Source: Chloroflexota bacterium | GTDB lineage: Bacteria; Chloroflexota; Dehalococcoidia; GIF9; UBA5629 | DNA: 7,066 bases | Direction of reading: 5' to 3' | NCBI GenBank assembly: GCA_026389675.1 | Contig: JAPLHJ010000025.1 | Span: forward strand, 1-7,066 | Shown here: in pieces, positions 1-6,351 of the stretch | Position numbering within the stretch: the first letter of the stretch is position 1 | Layout: the number at the start of each line of letters is the position of its first letter | Notes under the pieces: model-generated | The model's input: the letters and a program-made list of their open reading frames with translations, nothing else | Databases searched by the model: none | Told to the model about the DNA's origin: nothing | Position numbers and translations under genes: made by a program

Positions 1-2
1 AC

Positions 3-353
3 TATTTTGAGAACCTGGGTGGGAAGGCCGCCTTAAACAAAGATGGCAAGCTGGGTAAACTGATCGCCGCCAATTTCGGCAGCTACGACACCTGGCTGCT
101 GGACTTCAAGGGCACGGCGGCCATGCGCGGCATCGGATGGACGATACTTTACCAGGACACCGTGGGCGGCAAACTCTTCAACCAGTGGATCAACGAACAC
201 GATGTAGGCCATCCCGCCGGCTGCCAGCCTGTACTTATTCTGGACGTTTTCGAACATGCCTTCCTGACCGATTACGGTCTGAAACGCGCGGATTACATTG
301 AAGCCTTCCTGAAGAATATCAACTGGTCCGCCGCCGAATCCCGCGCAAAGTAG
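3..353 (+). CDS. Fe/Mn-type superoxide dismutase, C-terminal part (5' end outside window)
   Basis: This is the C-terminal ~116 residues of an iron/manganese superoxide dismutase, which converts superoxide to hydrogen peroxide and oxygen. The reading frame is open from the window edge to TAG at 351-353. The family signature is clear: DVFEHAF carries the metal-ligand Asp (codon 243-245) and His (codon 255-257), followed by a tyrosine-glycine turn and the typical ending RADYIEAFLKNINW. The usual DVWEHAY tryptophan is Phe here. Upstream, RGIGWTILYQD takes the place of the common GSGWAWLV stretch. The N-terminal helical hairpin with the first two histidine ligands lies outside the window. The DOMON lipoprotein gene starts 9 bases downstream, so cotranscription is likely. 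The metal (Fe, Mn or either) cannot be read from this part with certainty. Confidence 0.9.
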   Translation, partial: YFENLGGKAALNKDGKLGKLIAANFGSYDTWLLDFKGTAAMRGIGWTILYQDTVGGKLFNQWINEHDVGHPAGCQPVLILDVFEHAFLTDYGLKRADYIEAFLKNINWSAAESRAK

Positions 354-362
354 GAAGAGTCT

Positions 363-1046
363 ATGTATAAATTGAAAAAGCATACGGGTCACAGGACTGT
401 ATCCCTGATACTTATTCTATCGTGCATTTTTATCCTTGGCTTAATGCCGGCCTGCCAGCCTTCCCCACAGGCGCAGACTCCTCCTGCTTCAACGCCTCAG
501 GCGGCTGCGCCTCCTGCTCCCCCCTCAAATCCACCGCCGGTGCAGACCGTCACCCCCGGCGCTGCAACAAAGTGGGTTGCCGACGGCGTAATCTCAGCCG
601 GTGAATACCAGGGTGCCAACACCTATGGCGATTTCACCATAAAGTGGTCAAATGACAATGACTACGTTTACATAGGCATGAAGGCCAAAACGGCCGGGTG
701 GGTAGCCGTCGGGTTCGGCCCGGAGACCCTTATGAAAAATGCCGATATCATCATAGGCTTTGTGAAGGATGGTAATTCGACCATAGCAGATACGCTCAGC
801 ACCGGTGACTTCGGCCCTCATCCGCCGGACACCCAGTTAGGCGGCACGGATGATATACGGGCCTCGGCCGGCAAATTCGATAACGGTTATACAACTATCG
901 AATTCAAAAGGAAATTAGACACCGGCGACAAATTCGACAAACCGTTGAGTAAGGGCATCAATAAAATAATCTGGGCCTACAGCGGCGAGCCCGTGTTCAC
1001 GGTTAAACACACCATGCATGGCTCGGGTGAAATCGAATTGAAGTAG
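363..1046 (+). CDS. DOMON-domain lipoprotein, probable extracytoplasmic heme-binding protein
   Basis: The 227-residue product begins with a lipoprotein signal: basic MYKLKK, a hydrophobic core at residues 13-28 and a lipobox LMPAC with the lipidated Cys at 31. Residues 32-68 are a Pro/Ala/Gln-rich linker. Residues 70-227 form a DOMON-like beta-sandwich, recognised by DGVISAGEY, then GWVAVGFGP followed by Met124 in LMKNADIIIGF, and a C-terminal His cluster KHTMHGSGEI (His216, His219). In heme-binding DOMON proteins such as the cellobiose dehydrogenase cytochrome domain, a Met and a His are the heme ligands. Met124 and His216 or His219 would fit, but this is inference. The ATG has an AGGAAG ribosome site (352-357) overlapping the SOD stop. 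The membrane-protein gene follows after 33 bases and may be its redox partner. DOMON domains can also bind sugars, so heme is not certain. Confidence 0.8.
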   Translation: MYKLKKHTGHRTVSLILILSCIFILGLMPACQPSPQAQTPPASTPQAAAPPAPPSNPPPVQTVTPGAATKWVADGVISAGEYQGANTYGDFTIKWSNDNDYVYIGMKAKTAGWVAVGFGPETLMKNADIIIGFVKDGNSTIADTLSTGDFGPHPPDTQLGGTDDIRASAGKFDNGYTTIEFKRKLDTGDKFDKPLSKGINKIIWAYSGEPVFTVKHTMHGSGEIELK

Positions 1047-1079
1047 CCCAGCGGTAATTAAGTTAATAAGAGGTACGAA

Positions 1080-1331
1080 ATGGACGCTTTCTTCCATTCT
1101 ATGATCGCGGCCAGGATAATATTCATCTTCAGCATCACCAATGTTGTCCTAGTTATACTGGTATTCCTGTCATGCAGGTGCATGCCCGGGTTTAAATTCG
1201 GCCATGGCCTGATGCAGAATAAATCATATCTAAAATTCTATAAGTTCCACGTGTATCTCTGGTTGATCTTATTTATCTCGGTATTGATTCACGCATTTTT
1301 CGCAATTGGCATGCTGGGATTTCCCGGGTAA
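1080..1331 (+). CDS. Small two-helix membrane protein with an HX13H helix (possible cytochrome b-like subunit)
   Basis: I do not recognise a named family for this 83-residue protein. It has two clear hydrophobic segments, at about residues 9-31 and 57-79. A short polar loop between them contains CRC (Cys32, Cys34), His42 and several Lys/Tyr. The second helix carries His57 and His71, 14 residues apart. That is the spacing at which one helix of cytochrome b supplies ligands to two stacked hemes. A single copy has only one such helix, so heme binding would need a dimer or a partner; this is inference. The start is ATG with AAGAGG (1068-1073) six bases ahead. The gene lies 33 bases after the DOMON lipoprotein and ends 25 bases before the convergent NfeD-type gene. 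That gap holds no recognisable terminator. Confidence 0.75.
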   Translation: MDAFFHSMIAARIIFIFSITNVVLVILVFLSCRCMPGFKFGHGLMQNKSYLKFYKFHVYLWLILFISVLIHAFFAIGMLGFPG

Positions 1332-1356
1332 CCGCCGGTTTATGGCGACATACTGG

Positions 1357-1764
1357 TCATAGCACAGGAGTCTTTTTTCCAACCGTCAATTTCAGCCCTT
1401 CCATGCCGGTAACAACTACAATATCACCTTTATGTAAACCGCCGACCGGGCACGTCGCCTTCCACAGTTCACCCTCAACGCGTACGTACCCCGCCGGGTT
1501 AAGCTCCACTTCGACAACGCCTTCCTTGCCCACGATAGTTTCCGGTTCCGTGACCGGCTTAAATAGTACGGTGGGATGGCTTATCCTGTACATGATGTAA
1601 GCGAAGACGGCATACGCCGTGAGGATGGATACGATTCCCCATACGGGGATATTTATCCCGAAGAGTGGCAATACGACTATTATCAGGACTGCGATTGCGG
1701 CTGCTTGCAGGGCACTAACAATAATCGAATAAATGATATGCCAGCGGCCTGATCTCGGTTTCAC
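1357..1764 (-). CDS. NfeD-like membrane protein with C-terminal OB-fold domain
   Basis: This 135-residue protein has two predicted membrane helices (about residues 11-32 and 39-59), followed by a soluble domain at residues 75-131. The soluble part begins IVGKEGVVEVELNPAGYVRV, continues with GELWKATCP, and ends GDIVVVTGMEGLKLTV. This is the typical pattern of the NfeD C-terminal OB-fold (VGxxGxA...L.P.G.V...G..W.A...G..V.V...G..L.V). Such proteins usually partner with stomatin/flotillin-type membrane proteins, and no partner is visible here. The start is GTG (1764-1762) with a purine-rich GGGGAAAA just upstream. It begins 21 bases after the stop of the cyclase gene and is probably translated from the same mRNA. 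The long membrane-bound protease part found in some NfeD proteins is absent, so this is the short form. The exact role is unknown. Confidence 0.8.
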   Translation of the reverse strand: MKPRSGRWHIIYSIIVSALQAAAIAVLIIVVLPLFGINIPVWGIVSILTAYAVFAYIMYRISHPTVLFKPVTEPETIVGKEGVVEVELNPAGYVRVEGELWKATCPVGGLHKGDIVVVTGMEGLKLTVGKKTPVL

Positions 1765-1785
1765 TATGTTTTCCCCGGCCGCTGA

Positions 1786-2547
1786 TCAGTCGGAAAAGAT
1801 GGCAACCACCCGGGCCCATCCGGCGCTGCCTCCAGTGATCTTGATTGGGAAGCAGGCTACTTTAAACCCGTAAGGCTTGGGGAGTTTATCCAGATTGGCC
1901 AGCTTCTCGATATGGCAATATTCCTTTTTGATACCGGCCTTATGGGCCGTCCAGATCAGTTTCTTATCGTGCGTCCGGTCGAACTCCTCTTTGATGGCGT
2001 TAAACGGCCTGTCCCAGCCCCAGGCGTCGATACCCATCACCCTGCTGCCCTGATCTATCAACCACAGCGTGGATTCCTCGGTCATGCCGCAGCCTGCCGA
2101 GAAATAGTCCGGTTTGCCCCACAGCTTATCCGCCCCCGTTTGTATCATGACGATATCCCAGGGCTTGATCTTGTATTTGATCTTACTCAGCGCAACCTTC
2201 AGGTCATCCACGGTAACGCCGGACCCCTGCGGTTTATGCCGCATATCGAGCACCACACCGTCATGGAAAAACCACTCCAGCGGCATCTCTTCGATCGTTT
2301 TCGCTTTTTTCCCCTCGGAAACAGGCGCATAGTGCCAGGGCGCATCCACATGTGTACCAGCATGGGCGCCCAGTTGGATGGCGTCATCAGCCCATCCCAG
2401 TCCGTCAGCCAGGTCCTCCTTTTTACCGCCGAGGAACATCTCTATGATTCCCAGGCTCAACTCGTGTGCCTTATGCTCCACCTTCAGCGGCAGCGGTTCA
2501 CTCGGACTATCTTCCGTAGGCACGCTTAGATCGTATACTTTAGGCAT
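1786..2547 (-). CDS. Putative cyclase / kynurenine formamidase-like metal-dependent hydrolase
   Basis: This 253-residue protein belongs to the cyclase family that includes bacterial kynurenine formamidase (KynB) and isatin hydrolase. The diagnostic metal-binding motif HxGTHxDxPxH is intact at residues 62-72 (His62, His66, Asp68, His72). Other family landmarks are the start KVYDLSVP, the central GVVLDM, the strand WDIVMIQTG, the VMGIDAWGWD segment and the ending HIEKLANLDKLP...GFKVACFPIKITGGSAGWARVVAIF. Length is about normal for the family. The physiological substrate cannot be named, because members open amide or lactam-type bonds in varied substrates and no tryptophan-catabolism gene is nearby. 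The ATG has an excellent AAGGAGG (2554-2560) six bases ahead. The gene leads an operon with the NfeD-like gene and is divergent from the DUF4160 gene. Confidence 0.88.
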   Translation of the reverse strand: MPKVYDLSVPTEDSPSEPLPLKVEHKAHELSLGIIEMFLGGKKEDLADGLGWADDAIQLGAHAGTHVDAPWHYAPVSEGKKAKTIEEMPLEWFFHDGVVLDMRHKPQGSGVTVDDLKVALSKIKYKIKPWDIVMIQTGADKLWGKPDYFSAGCGMTEESTLWLIDQGSRVMGIDAWGWDRPFNAIKEEFDRTHDKKLIWTAHKAGIKKEYCHIEKLANLDKLPKPYGFKVACFPIKITGGSAGWARVVAIFSD

Positions 2548-2553
2548 AATCAG

Positions 2554-2560
2554 CCTCCTT
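2554..2560 (-). promoter_or_regulatory. Strong ribosome binding site of the cyclase gene
   Basis: AAGGAGG on the - strand lies six bases before the ATG at 2547-2545. It is one of the few full Shine-Dalgarno matches in the window and fixes the start of the cyclase gene. Confidence 0.8.
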
Positions 2561-2576
2561 ATGGCAATTTAGAATG

Positions 2577-2605
2577 ATTATGGCACAAAGGTGATACCGG
2601 GTAAA
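2577..2605 (-). promoter_or_regulatory. Sigma-70-type promoter of the cyclase-nfeD operon
   Basis: Read on the - strand, TTTACC (2605-2600) and CATAAT (2582-2577) are separated by exactly 17 bases. This matches 4/6 and 5/6 of the housekeeping consensus. Transcription would begin near 2570, about 23 bases before the ATG, leaving just enough leader for the AAGGAGG ribosome site. This is a visual match only. Confidence 0.55.
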
Positions 2606-2671
2606 GCCAGAGGTATATTGGGATGTGAGAGGTCCCCTGGATAATGTAATTTTAGTTATCCCAAAGCATAT

Positions 2672-2725
2672 TTAACTATTCGCTATTGGCACTGCTATAC
2701 TTAATATACGCAGGTAAGATATAAT
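2672..2725 (+). promoter_or_regulatory. Probable promoter region of the DUF4160-DUF2442 pair
   Basis: There are two candidate readings. In one, TTAACT (2672-2677) and TATACT (2696-2701) are 18 bases apart, giving a leader of about 24 bases. In the other, a perfect TATAAT (2720-2725) lies six bases before the GTG start and would place the transcription start at or next to the GTG, but it has only a poor -35. The 183-base region separates divergent genes and also holds the cyclase promoter. A short GGATAA/TTATCC inverted repeat at 2639-2661 lies between the two promoters. Confidence 0.4.
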
Positions 2726-2731
2726 GTTGCT

Positions 2732-2968
2732 GTGCCCACAGTATCAAGAATTAAAGGATTTCGCTTCTTCTTTTTCAGTAATGAGGCGAAAGAACCAGTT
2801 CATATTCACGTTGAGTCTGACAATAAGTATGCTAAATTTTGGCTTGAGCCGGTACAGCTTGCAAAATCGGTTGGCTATACCGCAAAAGAACTGAGTGAGA
2901 TAAGAAAATTGATAGTAGGAAATGCCGATAGTTTCAAAAGGAGTTGGGATGAGTACTTCGGTAGGTAA
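2732..2968 (+). CDS. DUF4160-family protein (possible toxin-antitoxin component)
   Basis: This 78-residue protein starts with MPTVSRIKGFRFFFFSNE, the typical opening of DUF4160 proteins. The paired histidines follow in EPVHIHVE (His24, His26), and it ends with the family's EIRKLIV...SWDEYFGR. The HxH motif suggests a nucleic-acid- or metal-related active site, but I know of no established function. The start is GTG (2732-2734). It is chosen because MPT(V/I)SR is the conserved family N-terminus, although no Shine-Dalgarno sequence lies in the right place. Its last 20 bases overlap the DUF2442 gene in another frame. From memory, DUF4160 and DUF2442 genes often occur side by side and have been suspected to be TA-like. 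I cannot say which partner would be toxic. Confidence 0.8.
   Translation: MPTVSRIKGFRFFFFSNEAKEPVHIHVESDNKYAKFWLEPVQLAKSVGYTAKELSEIRKLIVGNADSFKRSWDEYFGR
2938..2943 (+). promoter_or_regulatory. Ribosome binding site selecting the DUF2442 start
   Basis: AAGGAG ends five bases before the ATG at 2949, inside the end of the DUF4160 gene. It favours this ATG over the in-frame ATG at 2922, which has no comparable site ahead of it. Confidence 0.65.
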
Positions 2969-3191
2969 GGCATCTGCGGCGATGGCTACTGATGTGTGGT
3001 TCGATTCCCATACGATGCACGTTCGTCTTCTGGATGGCAGGGAAATCAGTGTCCCTGTTGAATGGTTCCCAAAACTAAGGAATGCCAGCGAAGCGCAAAA
3101 AAAGAAGTGGCGACTGATCGGTAAAGGTGTCGGAATACACTGGGAAGATATTGATGAGGATATCTCGGTAGCTGGCTTACTGATGACTTAA
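2949..3191 (+). CDS. DUF2442-family protein, partner of the DUF4160 gene
   Basis: This 80-residue protein shows the full DUF2442 pattern: VWFDSHTMHVRLLDGREISVPVEWFPKL at about residues 16-43, then W54 and GKGVGIHW, then DIDEDISVAGLL at the C-terminus. Typical members read DGR.I.VP..W.P.L...W...G.G.GIHW...DED.SV.GLL. The molecular function is not established. The ATG at 2949 is preferred over 2922 because of the AAGGAG at 2938-2943, and because the extra 2922 residues would lie wholly within the DUF4160 coding region. An in-frame ATG at residue 12 sits close to where the conserved domain begins. The 20-base overlap with DUF4160 points to translational coupling, which is common in two-gene TA loci. 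An AT-rich 120-base gap follows before ligA. Confidence 0.82.
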   Translation: MSTSVGKASAAMATDVWFDSHTMHVRLLDGREISVPVEWFPKLRNASEAQKKKWRLIGKGVGIHWEDIDEDISVAGLLMT

Positions 3192-3270
3192 GCGATTTAT
3201 TGTCTGTTCTTAAATATCACTTTCTTGATTGAGTTCCGCATATCACCACATATATTTAGCATTGGCTAAA

Positions 3271-3279
3271 TGCTATAAT
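3271..3279 (+). promoter_or_regulatory. Extended -10 promoter element of ligA-pth
   Basis: TGCTATAAT is a TGn-extended perfect TATAAT box. No convincing -35 lies 16-18 bases upstream, as is normal for extended -10 promoters. Transcription would begin near 3286, about 25 bases before the ligA ATG. Confidence 0.5.
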
Positions 3280-3311
3280 CTGCATAATTTAATGGCTCTG
3301 GATGTTGCTTG

Positions 3312-5336
3312 ATGACGGAAGTTGAAATCATAAAGAAAAGGGTTGCCGTTCTCAGGGAGCAGATCAACTATCATAACCACCGTTACCACGTGCTCGACAG
3401 CCCCGAGATAAGCGACGCCGAATACGACGCCCTACTGGTCGAGCTAAGAAAGCTCGAGGAGGCGCATCCCGAATTAATCACGCCCGATTCTCCCACGCAG
3501 CGTGTCGGCGCGGAACCGGTAAGTGCGTTCGGCATCGTTATCCATCCGCGCCCGCTGCTCAGCCTGGCCAATGCCTTCTCCGATGATGACATCGATGCCT
3601 GGTATAAGCGCATCACCGGCCTTGTCCCGGGACAGGATTTCGACTTTGTCTGCGAACTCAAGATCGACGGCCTGGCGGTGGCGCTTACCTACGATAACAG
3701 GTCACTGGTGACCGGGGCTACCCGCGGCAATGGATACCAGGGAGAGAACATCACGCAGAATTTGAGGACGGTTAAGAGCATCCCCTTATCGGTGCCCCCG
3801 GCCGCGCCAGCCAAATTTGAAGTAAGGGGTGAGTGTTACCTGCCCAAAAAAGGCCTCGCCAGGCTCAATGAAGAGCGCGCGGCGGAGGGACAGCCGCTTT
3901 TCGCCAACCCGCGCAACGCCGCCGCCGGCTCGGTGAGGCAGCTCGACCCCAGGATAACGGCGCGCCGCCCGCTGGATATATTCATCTACGCCCTGGGCTG
4001 GGCGGAAGGCATGCAGACGCCCCCGACGCACTGGGAGACCATGCAGTACCTGAGATCGCTGGGCTTCAAAATCAACCCCAACATGGCGCGCTGCAAGGAC
4101 CTGGAGGAGGTTAAGGCCTGTTGCCACGGCTGGGCGGAACGCCGTGAAGAGCTTCCCTATGATATCGATGGCATAGTGATCAAGGTCAACTCCATCGCGC
4201 TGCAGGAAGAGCTCGGCTTCGTCGGCCACGACCCGCGCTGGGCCATCGCCTATAAATTTCCCGCCGTCCAGGGCACCACCCGGCTGCTGGATATCGGCAT
4301 AAATGTCGGCAGGACGGGCAGCCTCAACCCTTACGCCATACTTGAGCCCGTCAATATCGGCGGGGTCACCATCGAGAGGGCTGCGCTGCACAATGAGGAC
4401 GATATCCACCGCAAGGACATACGCATCGGGGACTGGGTGCTGGTGCAGCGCGCCGGTGAAGTGATACCCGAGATAGTCGGGCCGGTGGTCAGCCGCCGCA
4501 CGGGCGGGGAAAAGGTCTTCCACATGCCCGCAGCCTGCCCGGTCTGCCATGCCGAGGTCATCAGGGGTGAGGGAGAGGCCATGCACCGCTGCGCCAATAC
4601 AGCCTGCCCCGCGCAGGCCCTGGAATCGATCATACATTTCGCCTCCAAAGGCGCCATGGATATCGACGGCGTGGGTGAAAAGCTCTGCCGCAGCCTGTTC
4701 GAAAAGGGGCTGGTCAAAGACTCCGGTGACCTGTACAGCCTTACGCATGATTCACTGCTGGGAATGGAGAGGATGGGGGAAAAGAGCGCGGCCAACGTTC
4801 TGGCTTCTTTGGAAAAAAGCAAGGACAGGCCGCTGGCGCAGGTCATCTTCGCCCTGGGCATACCCAATATCGGCGAGGAGACGGCGTCGATACTTGTACA
4901 GCATTACAACAGCATAGATGCCCTTTCCAGGGCCGGCCGTGAAGAGCTGATGGGCATACCGTCCATCGGACCCAAGGTGTCCGACGGCATACTGGCCTTC
5001 TTCCGCCAGCCGCAAAACACTGATATCATAGACAAGCTCAGCAAGGCCGGAGTGAGGATGGAATCGTCCGAAACTGTACGCAGGGATCTGCCCTTTTCGG
5101 GATTGGAATTCGTCATCACCGGGAAGCTCGCGGCCTCGGGTCGGCAGGAGTTGGAGGCCAGGATCAGGGCCCTGGGCGGCAAAGCGGGATCAGATGTGAC
5201 TAAGAAAACCGGCTACTTAGTAGTGGGCGCGGACACGGGCGCCAAGCTGGCGCGGGCGCAGACGCTGGGCATCAAGATACTCAATGAAAATGAATTCCTG
5301 GAGATGCTGAAGGAGGCTGAGGCCAGGCTCAAATAG
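3312..5336 (+). CDS. ligA: NAD-dependent DNA ligase LigA
   Basis: LigA seals nicks in duplex DNA using NAD+, joining Okazaki fragments and completing repair. The 674-residue protein has the whole family architecture. Domain Ia (about 1-70) contains YHNHRYHVLDSPEISDAEYD. The adenylation domain follows, with the nucleophile Lys117 in KIDGLA and then ATRGNGYQGENIT and DGIVIKVN. The OB-fold begins near VGRTGSLNP and includes ALHNEDDI. A four-cysteine zinc finger is complete (Cys409, Cys412, Cys427, Cys432). Helix-hairpin-helix repeats include GIPNIGEETA and GIPSIGPKVS, and a C-terminal BRCT domain spans about 593-674 (FVITGKL...GAKLARAQ). No key residue is missing. The start is taken as ATG 3312; a TTG directly before it is a less likely alternative, and the ribosome site is weak. 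pth follows after 13 bases. Confidence 0.98.
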   Translation: MTEVEIIKKRVAVLREQINYHNHRYHVLDSPEISDAEYDALLVELRKLEEAHPELITPDSPTQRVGAEPVSAFGIVIHPRPLLSLANAFSDDDIDAWYKRITGLVPGQDFDFVCELKIDGLAVALTYDNRSLVTGATRGNGYQGENITQNLRTVKSIPLSVPPAAPAKFEVRGECYLPKKGLARLNEERAAEGQPLFANPRNAAAGSVRQLDPRITARRPLDIFIYALGWAEGMQTPPTHWETMQYLRSLGFKINPNMARCKDLEEVKACCHGWAERREELPYDIDGIVIKVNSIALQEELGFVGHDPRWAIAYKFPAVQGTTRLLDIGINVGRTGSLNPYAILEPVNIGGVTIERAALHNEDDIHRKDIRIGDWVLVQRAGEVIPEIVGPVVSRRTGGEKVFHMPAACPVCHAEVIRGEGEAMHRCANTACPAQALESIIHFASKGAMDIDGVGEKLCRSLFEKGLVKDSGDLYSLTHDSLLGMERMGEKSAANVLASLEKSKDRPLAQVIFALGIPNIGEETASILVQHYNSIDALSRAGREELMGIPSIGPKVSDGILAFFRQPQNTDIIDKLSKAGVRMESSETVRRDLPFSGLEFVITGKLAASGRQELEARIRALGGKAGSDVTKKTGYLVVGADTGAKLARAQTLGIKILNENEFLEMLKEAEARLK

Positions 5337-5349
5337 CCTGAAACCGCCT

Positions 5350-5946
5350 ATGAAGATAATCGTTGGACTGGGCAACCCCGGCAGTCATTACCGGCTTAAC
5401 CGGCATAATATCGGCTTCCGCTGCATAGACCACATTGCCGACAAATTCTCCATCCCCGTCAAGAAACGGCTCTGCCGGTCCGATGCCGGGCAGGGCAGCA
5501 TCGCCGGCTGCGAGGTCCTTTTAGCCAGGCCCAGGACCTACGTCAACCTCAGCGGCGAGGCTATTGCCTGTCTGCTCGATAAATTTCATGCTAAACCCGG
5601 GGAGTTGATAGTAATACACGACGACCTCGACCTGCCCACCGGCAGGATAAGGCTAAGGATGGGCGGCAAGTCGGGTGGCCACCGCGGTATAAAATCGACA
5701 ATCGATTGCATCGGCAGCCCGGACTTCAACCGCGTCAGGATAGGCATATCCAGGCCCGGTGATAAAGGCAGCCGGTACGCGGACGAAGATGAGATAGTGG
5801 ATTACGTGCTGGGTGATTTTCCCCCGGATGAAGAGGACGTCATTAAAACCGCAGTGGCTAATGTTGCCGAAGCGGTAGAGTGCCTGCTAACAGACGGCCT
5901 TGAAACCGCTATGAACAGGTTCAACAGGCGCGGGGCCGGACCTTAA
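5350..5946 (+). CDS. pth: Peptidyl-tRNA hydrolase
   Basis: Pth cleaves the ester between peptide and tRNA on peptidyl-tRNAs that drop off ribosomes, recycling tRNA in the cytoplasm. The 198-residue length is normal. The family motifs are in order: GLGNPG (residues 6-11, Asn9), RHNIGF with the catalytic His19, TYVNLSG with Asn66, IHDDLDLPTG with Asp91, and GGHRGIKS with His111. In E. coli Pth the residue after that last His is Asn114; here it is Arg112, a substitution I believe occurs in some other bacterial lineages. The start is ATG 13 bases after the ligA stop with no clear Shine-Dalgarno, which suggests translation coupled to ligA in one transcript. The 81 bases that follow hold no convincing intrinsic terminator. 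Confidence 0.97.
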   Translation: MKIIVGLGNPGSHYRLNRHNIGFRCIDHIADKFSIPVKKRLCRSDAGQGSIAGCEVLLARPRTYVNLSGEAIACLLDKFHAKPGELIVIHDDLDLPTGRIRLRMGGKSGGHRGIKSTIDCIGSPDFNRVRIGISRPGDKGSRYADEDEIVDYVLGDFPPDEEDVIKTAVANVAEAVECLLTDGLETAMNRFNRRGAGP

Positions 5947-5966
5947 CCTTTTGGATATAGGTGATC

Positions 5967-5979
5967 ATGCAATATTACA
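5967..5979 (+). repeat. Left 13-bp inverted repeat flanking mazEF
   Basis: ATGCAATATTACA here is the exact reverse complement of TGTAATATTGCAT at 6685-6697. Both copies read inward toward the mazEF module, enclosing 731 bases end to end. It may be a boundary repeat or a distant operator copy. No transposase or clear target duplication is visible. Confidence 0.5.
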
Positions 5980-6027
5980 GTGCAGTAGATTTTGTTACAG
6001 CAGCCCGGGGATATAATCCAGTTCTAA

Positions 6028-6351
6028 TCAGTGCATTGCCAGTTGAATTTTGACGACTTCCTCAACCTTATGCATATCTTCCGGTGAGAGAACGCCCGCA
6101 CGGCGAAAGAGCCGTGCCTTGCTTACAGTAGCCAGTTGGTCTGCCAAAGCCTTGCTTTCCTTTCCCCCGAAAACCACTGCCGCCTCGCTGGGATAAAGCC
6201 TTTCCGTTTTGCTGCTTAAAGGTACAACCTGGACCCGGTTAAGGAATTTATTTGACGAATTATTGCTAATAATAACAGCAGGACGCTTCTTCTTAATTTC
6301 TCCACCGATGGAGGGATCAAAGTTGACCCACCATACTTCACTCCGCTGCAT
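6028..6351 (-). CDS. mazF: MazF/PemK-type mRNA interferase toxin
   Basis: This 107-residue protein matches the MazF/PemK fold. Toxins of this family cut RNA at short specific sequences when freed from their antitoxin. The N-terminal EVWWVNFDPSIGGEIKKKRPAVIISNN holds the family's conserved Arg-Pro (Arg23-Pro24), and the Arg matches the catalytic Arg of B. subtilis MazF. VVPLSSKTERLYPSEAAV contains the Ser/Thr region that supplies the second catalytic residue. LADQLATVSKARLFRRAGVLSPEDMHKVEEVVKIQLAM is the usual C-terminal half. It looks complete and probably active. The ATG lies inside the end of the antitoxin gene, giving a 14-base overlap and implying coupled translation with toxin below antitoxin. 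Its cleavage sequence cannot be predicted from here. Confidence 0.92.
   Translation of the reverse strand: MQRSEVWWVNFDPSIGGEIKKKRPAVIISNNSSNKFLNRVQVVPLSSKTERLYPSEAAVVFGGKESKALADQLATVSKARLFRRAGVLSPEDMHKVEEVVKIQLAMH

Noticed and set aside
1317..1340. GGGATTTCCC and AACCGCCGGTT palindromes between the converging genes
   Set aside because: The loops are too small for a terminator hairpin and there is no T-run.
1912..2529. A 205-codon + strand frame opposite the cyclase gene
   Set aside because: The - strand encodes an intact HxGTHxDxPxH enzyme with a full ribosome site, and the + frame shows no recognisable domain.
2639..2661. GGATAA/TTATCC inverted repeat between the divergent promoters
   Set aside because: It has a 6-bp stem with an 11-base loop and no second copy, too weak to call an operator.
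3786..4748. A 320-codon open frame on the - strand inside ligA
   Set aside because: It is antisense to a complete LigA with all motifs. Its product is low-complexity and unlike any family I know; such frames are common opposite GC-rich genes.
5309..5315. AAGGAGG near the end of ligA as a ribosome site for pth
   Set aside because: It is 34 bases before the pth ATG, too far to serve it.
6012..6017. TATAAT on the + strand after pth
   Set aside because: The only -35-like TTGTTA is 14 bases away, and no + strand gene follows; it would only yield RNA antisense to mazF.
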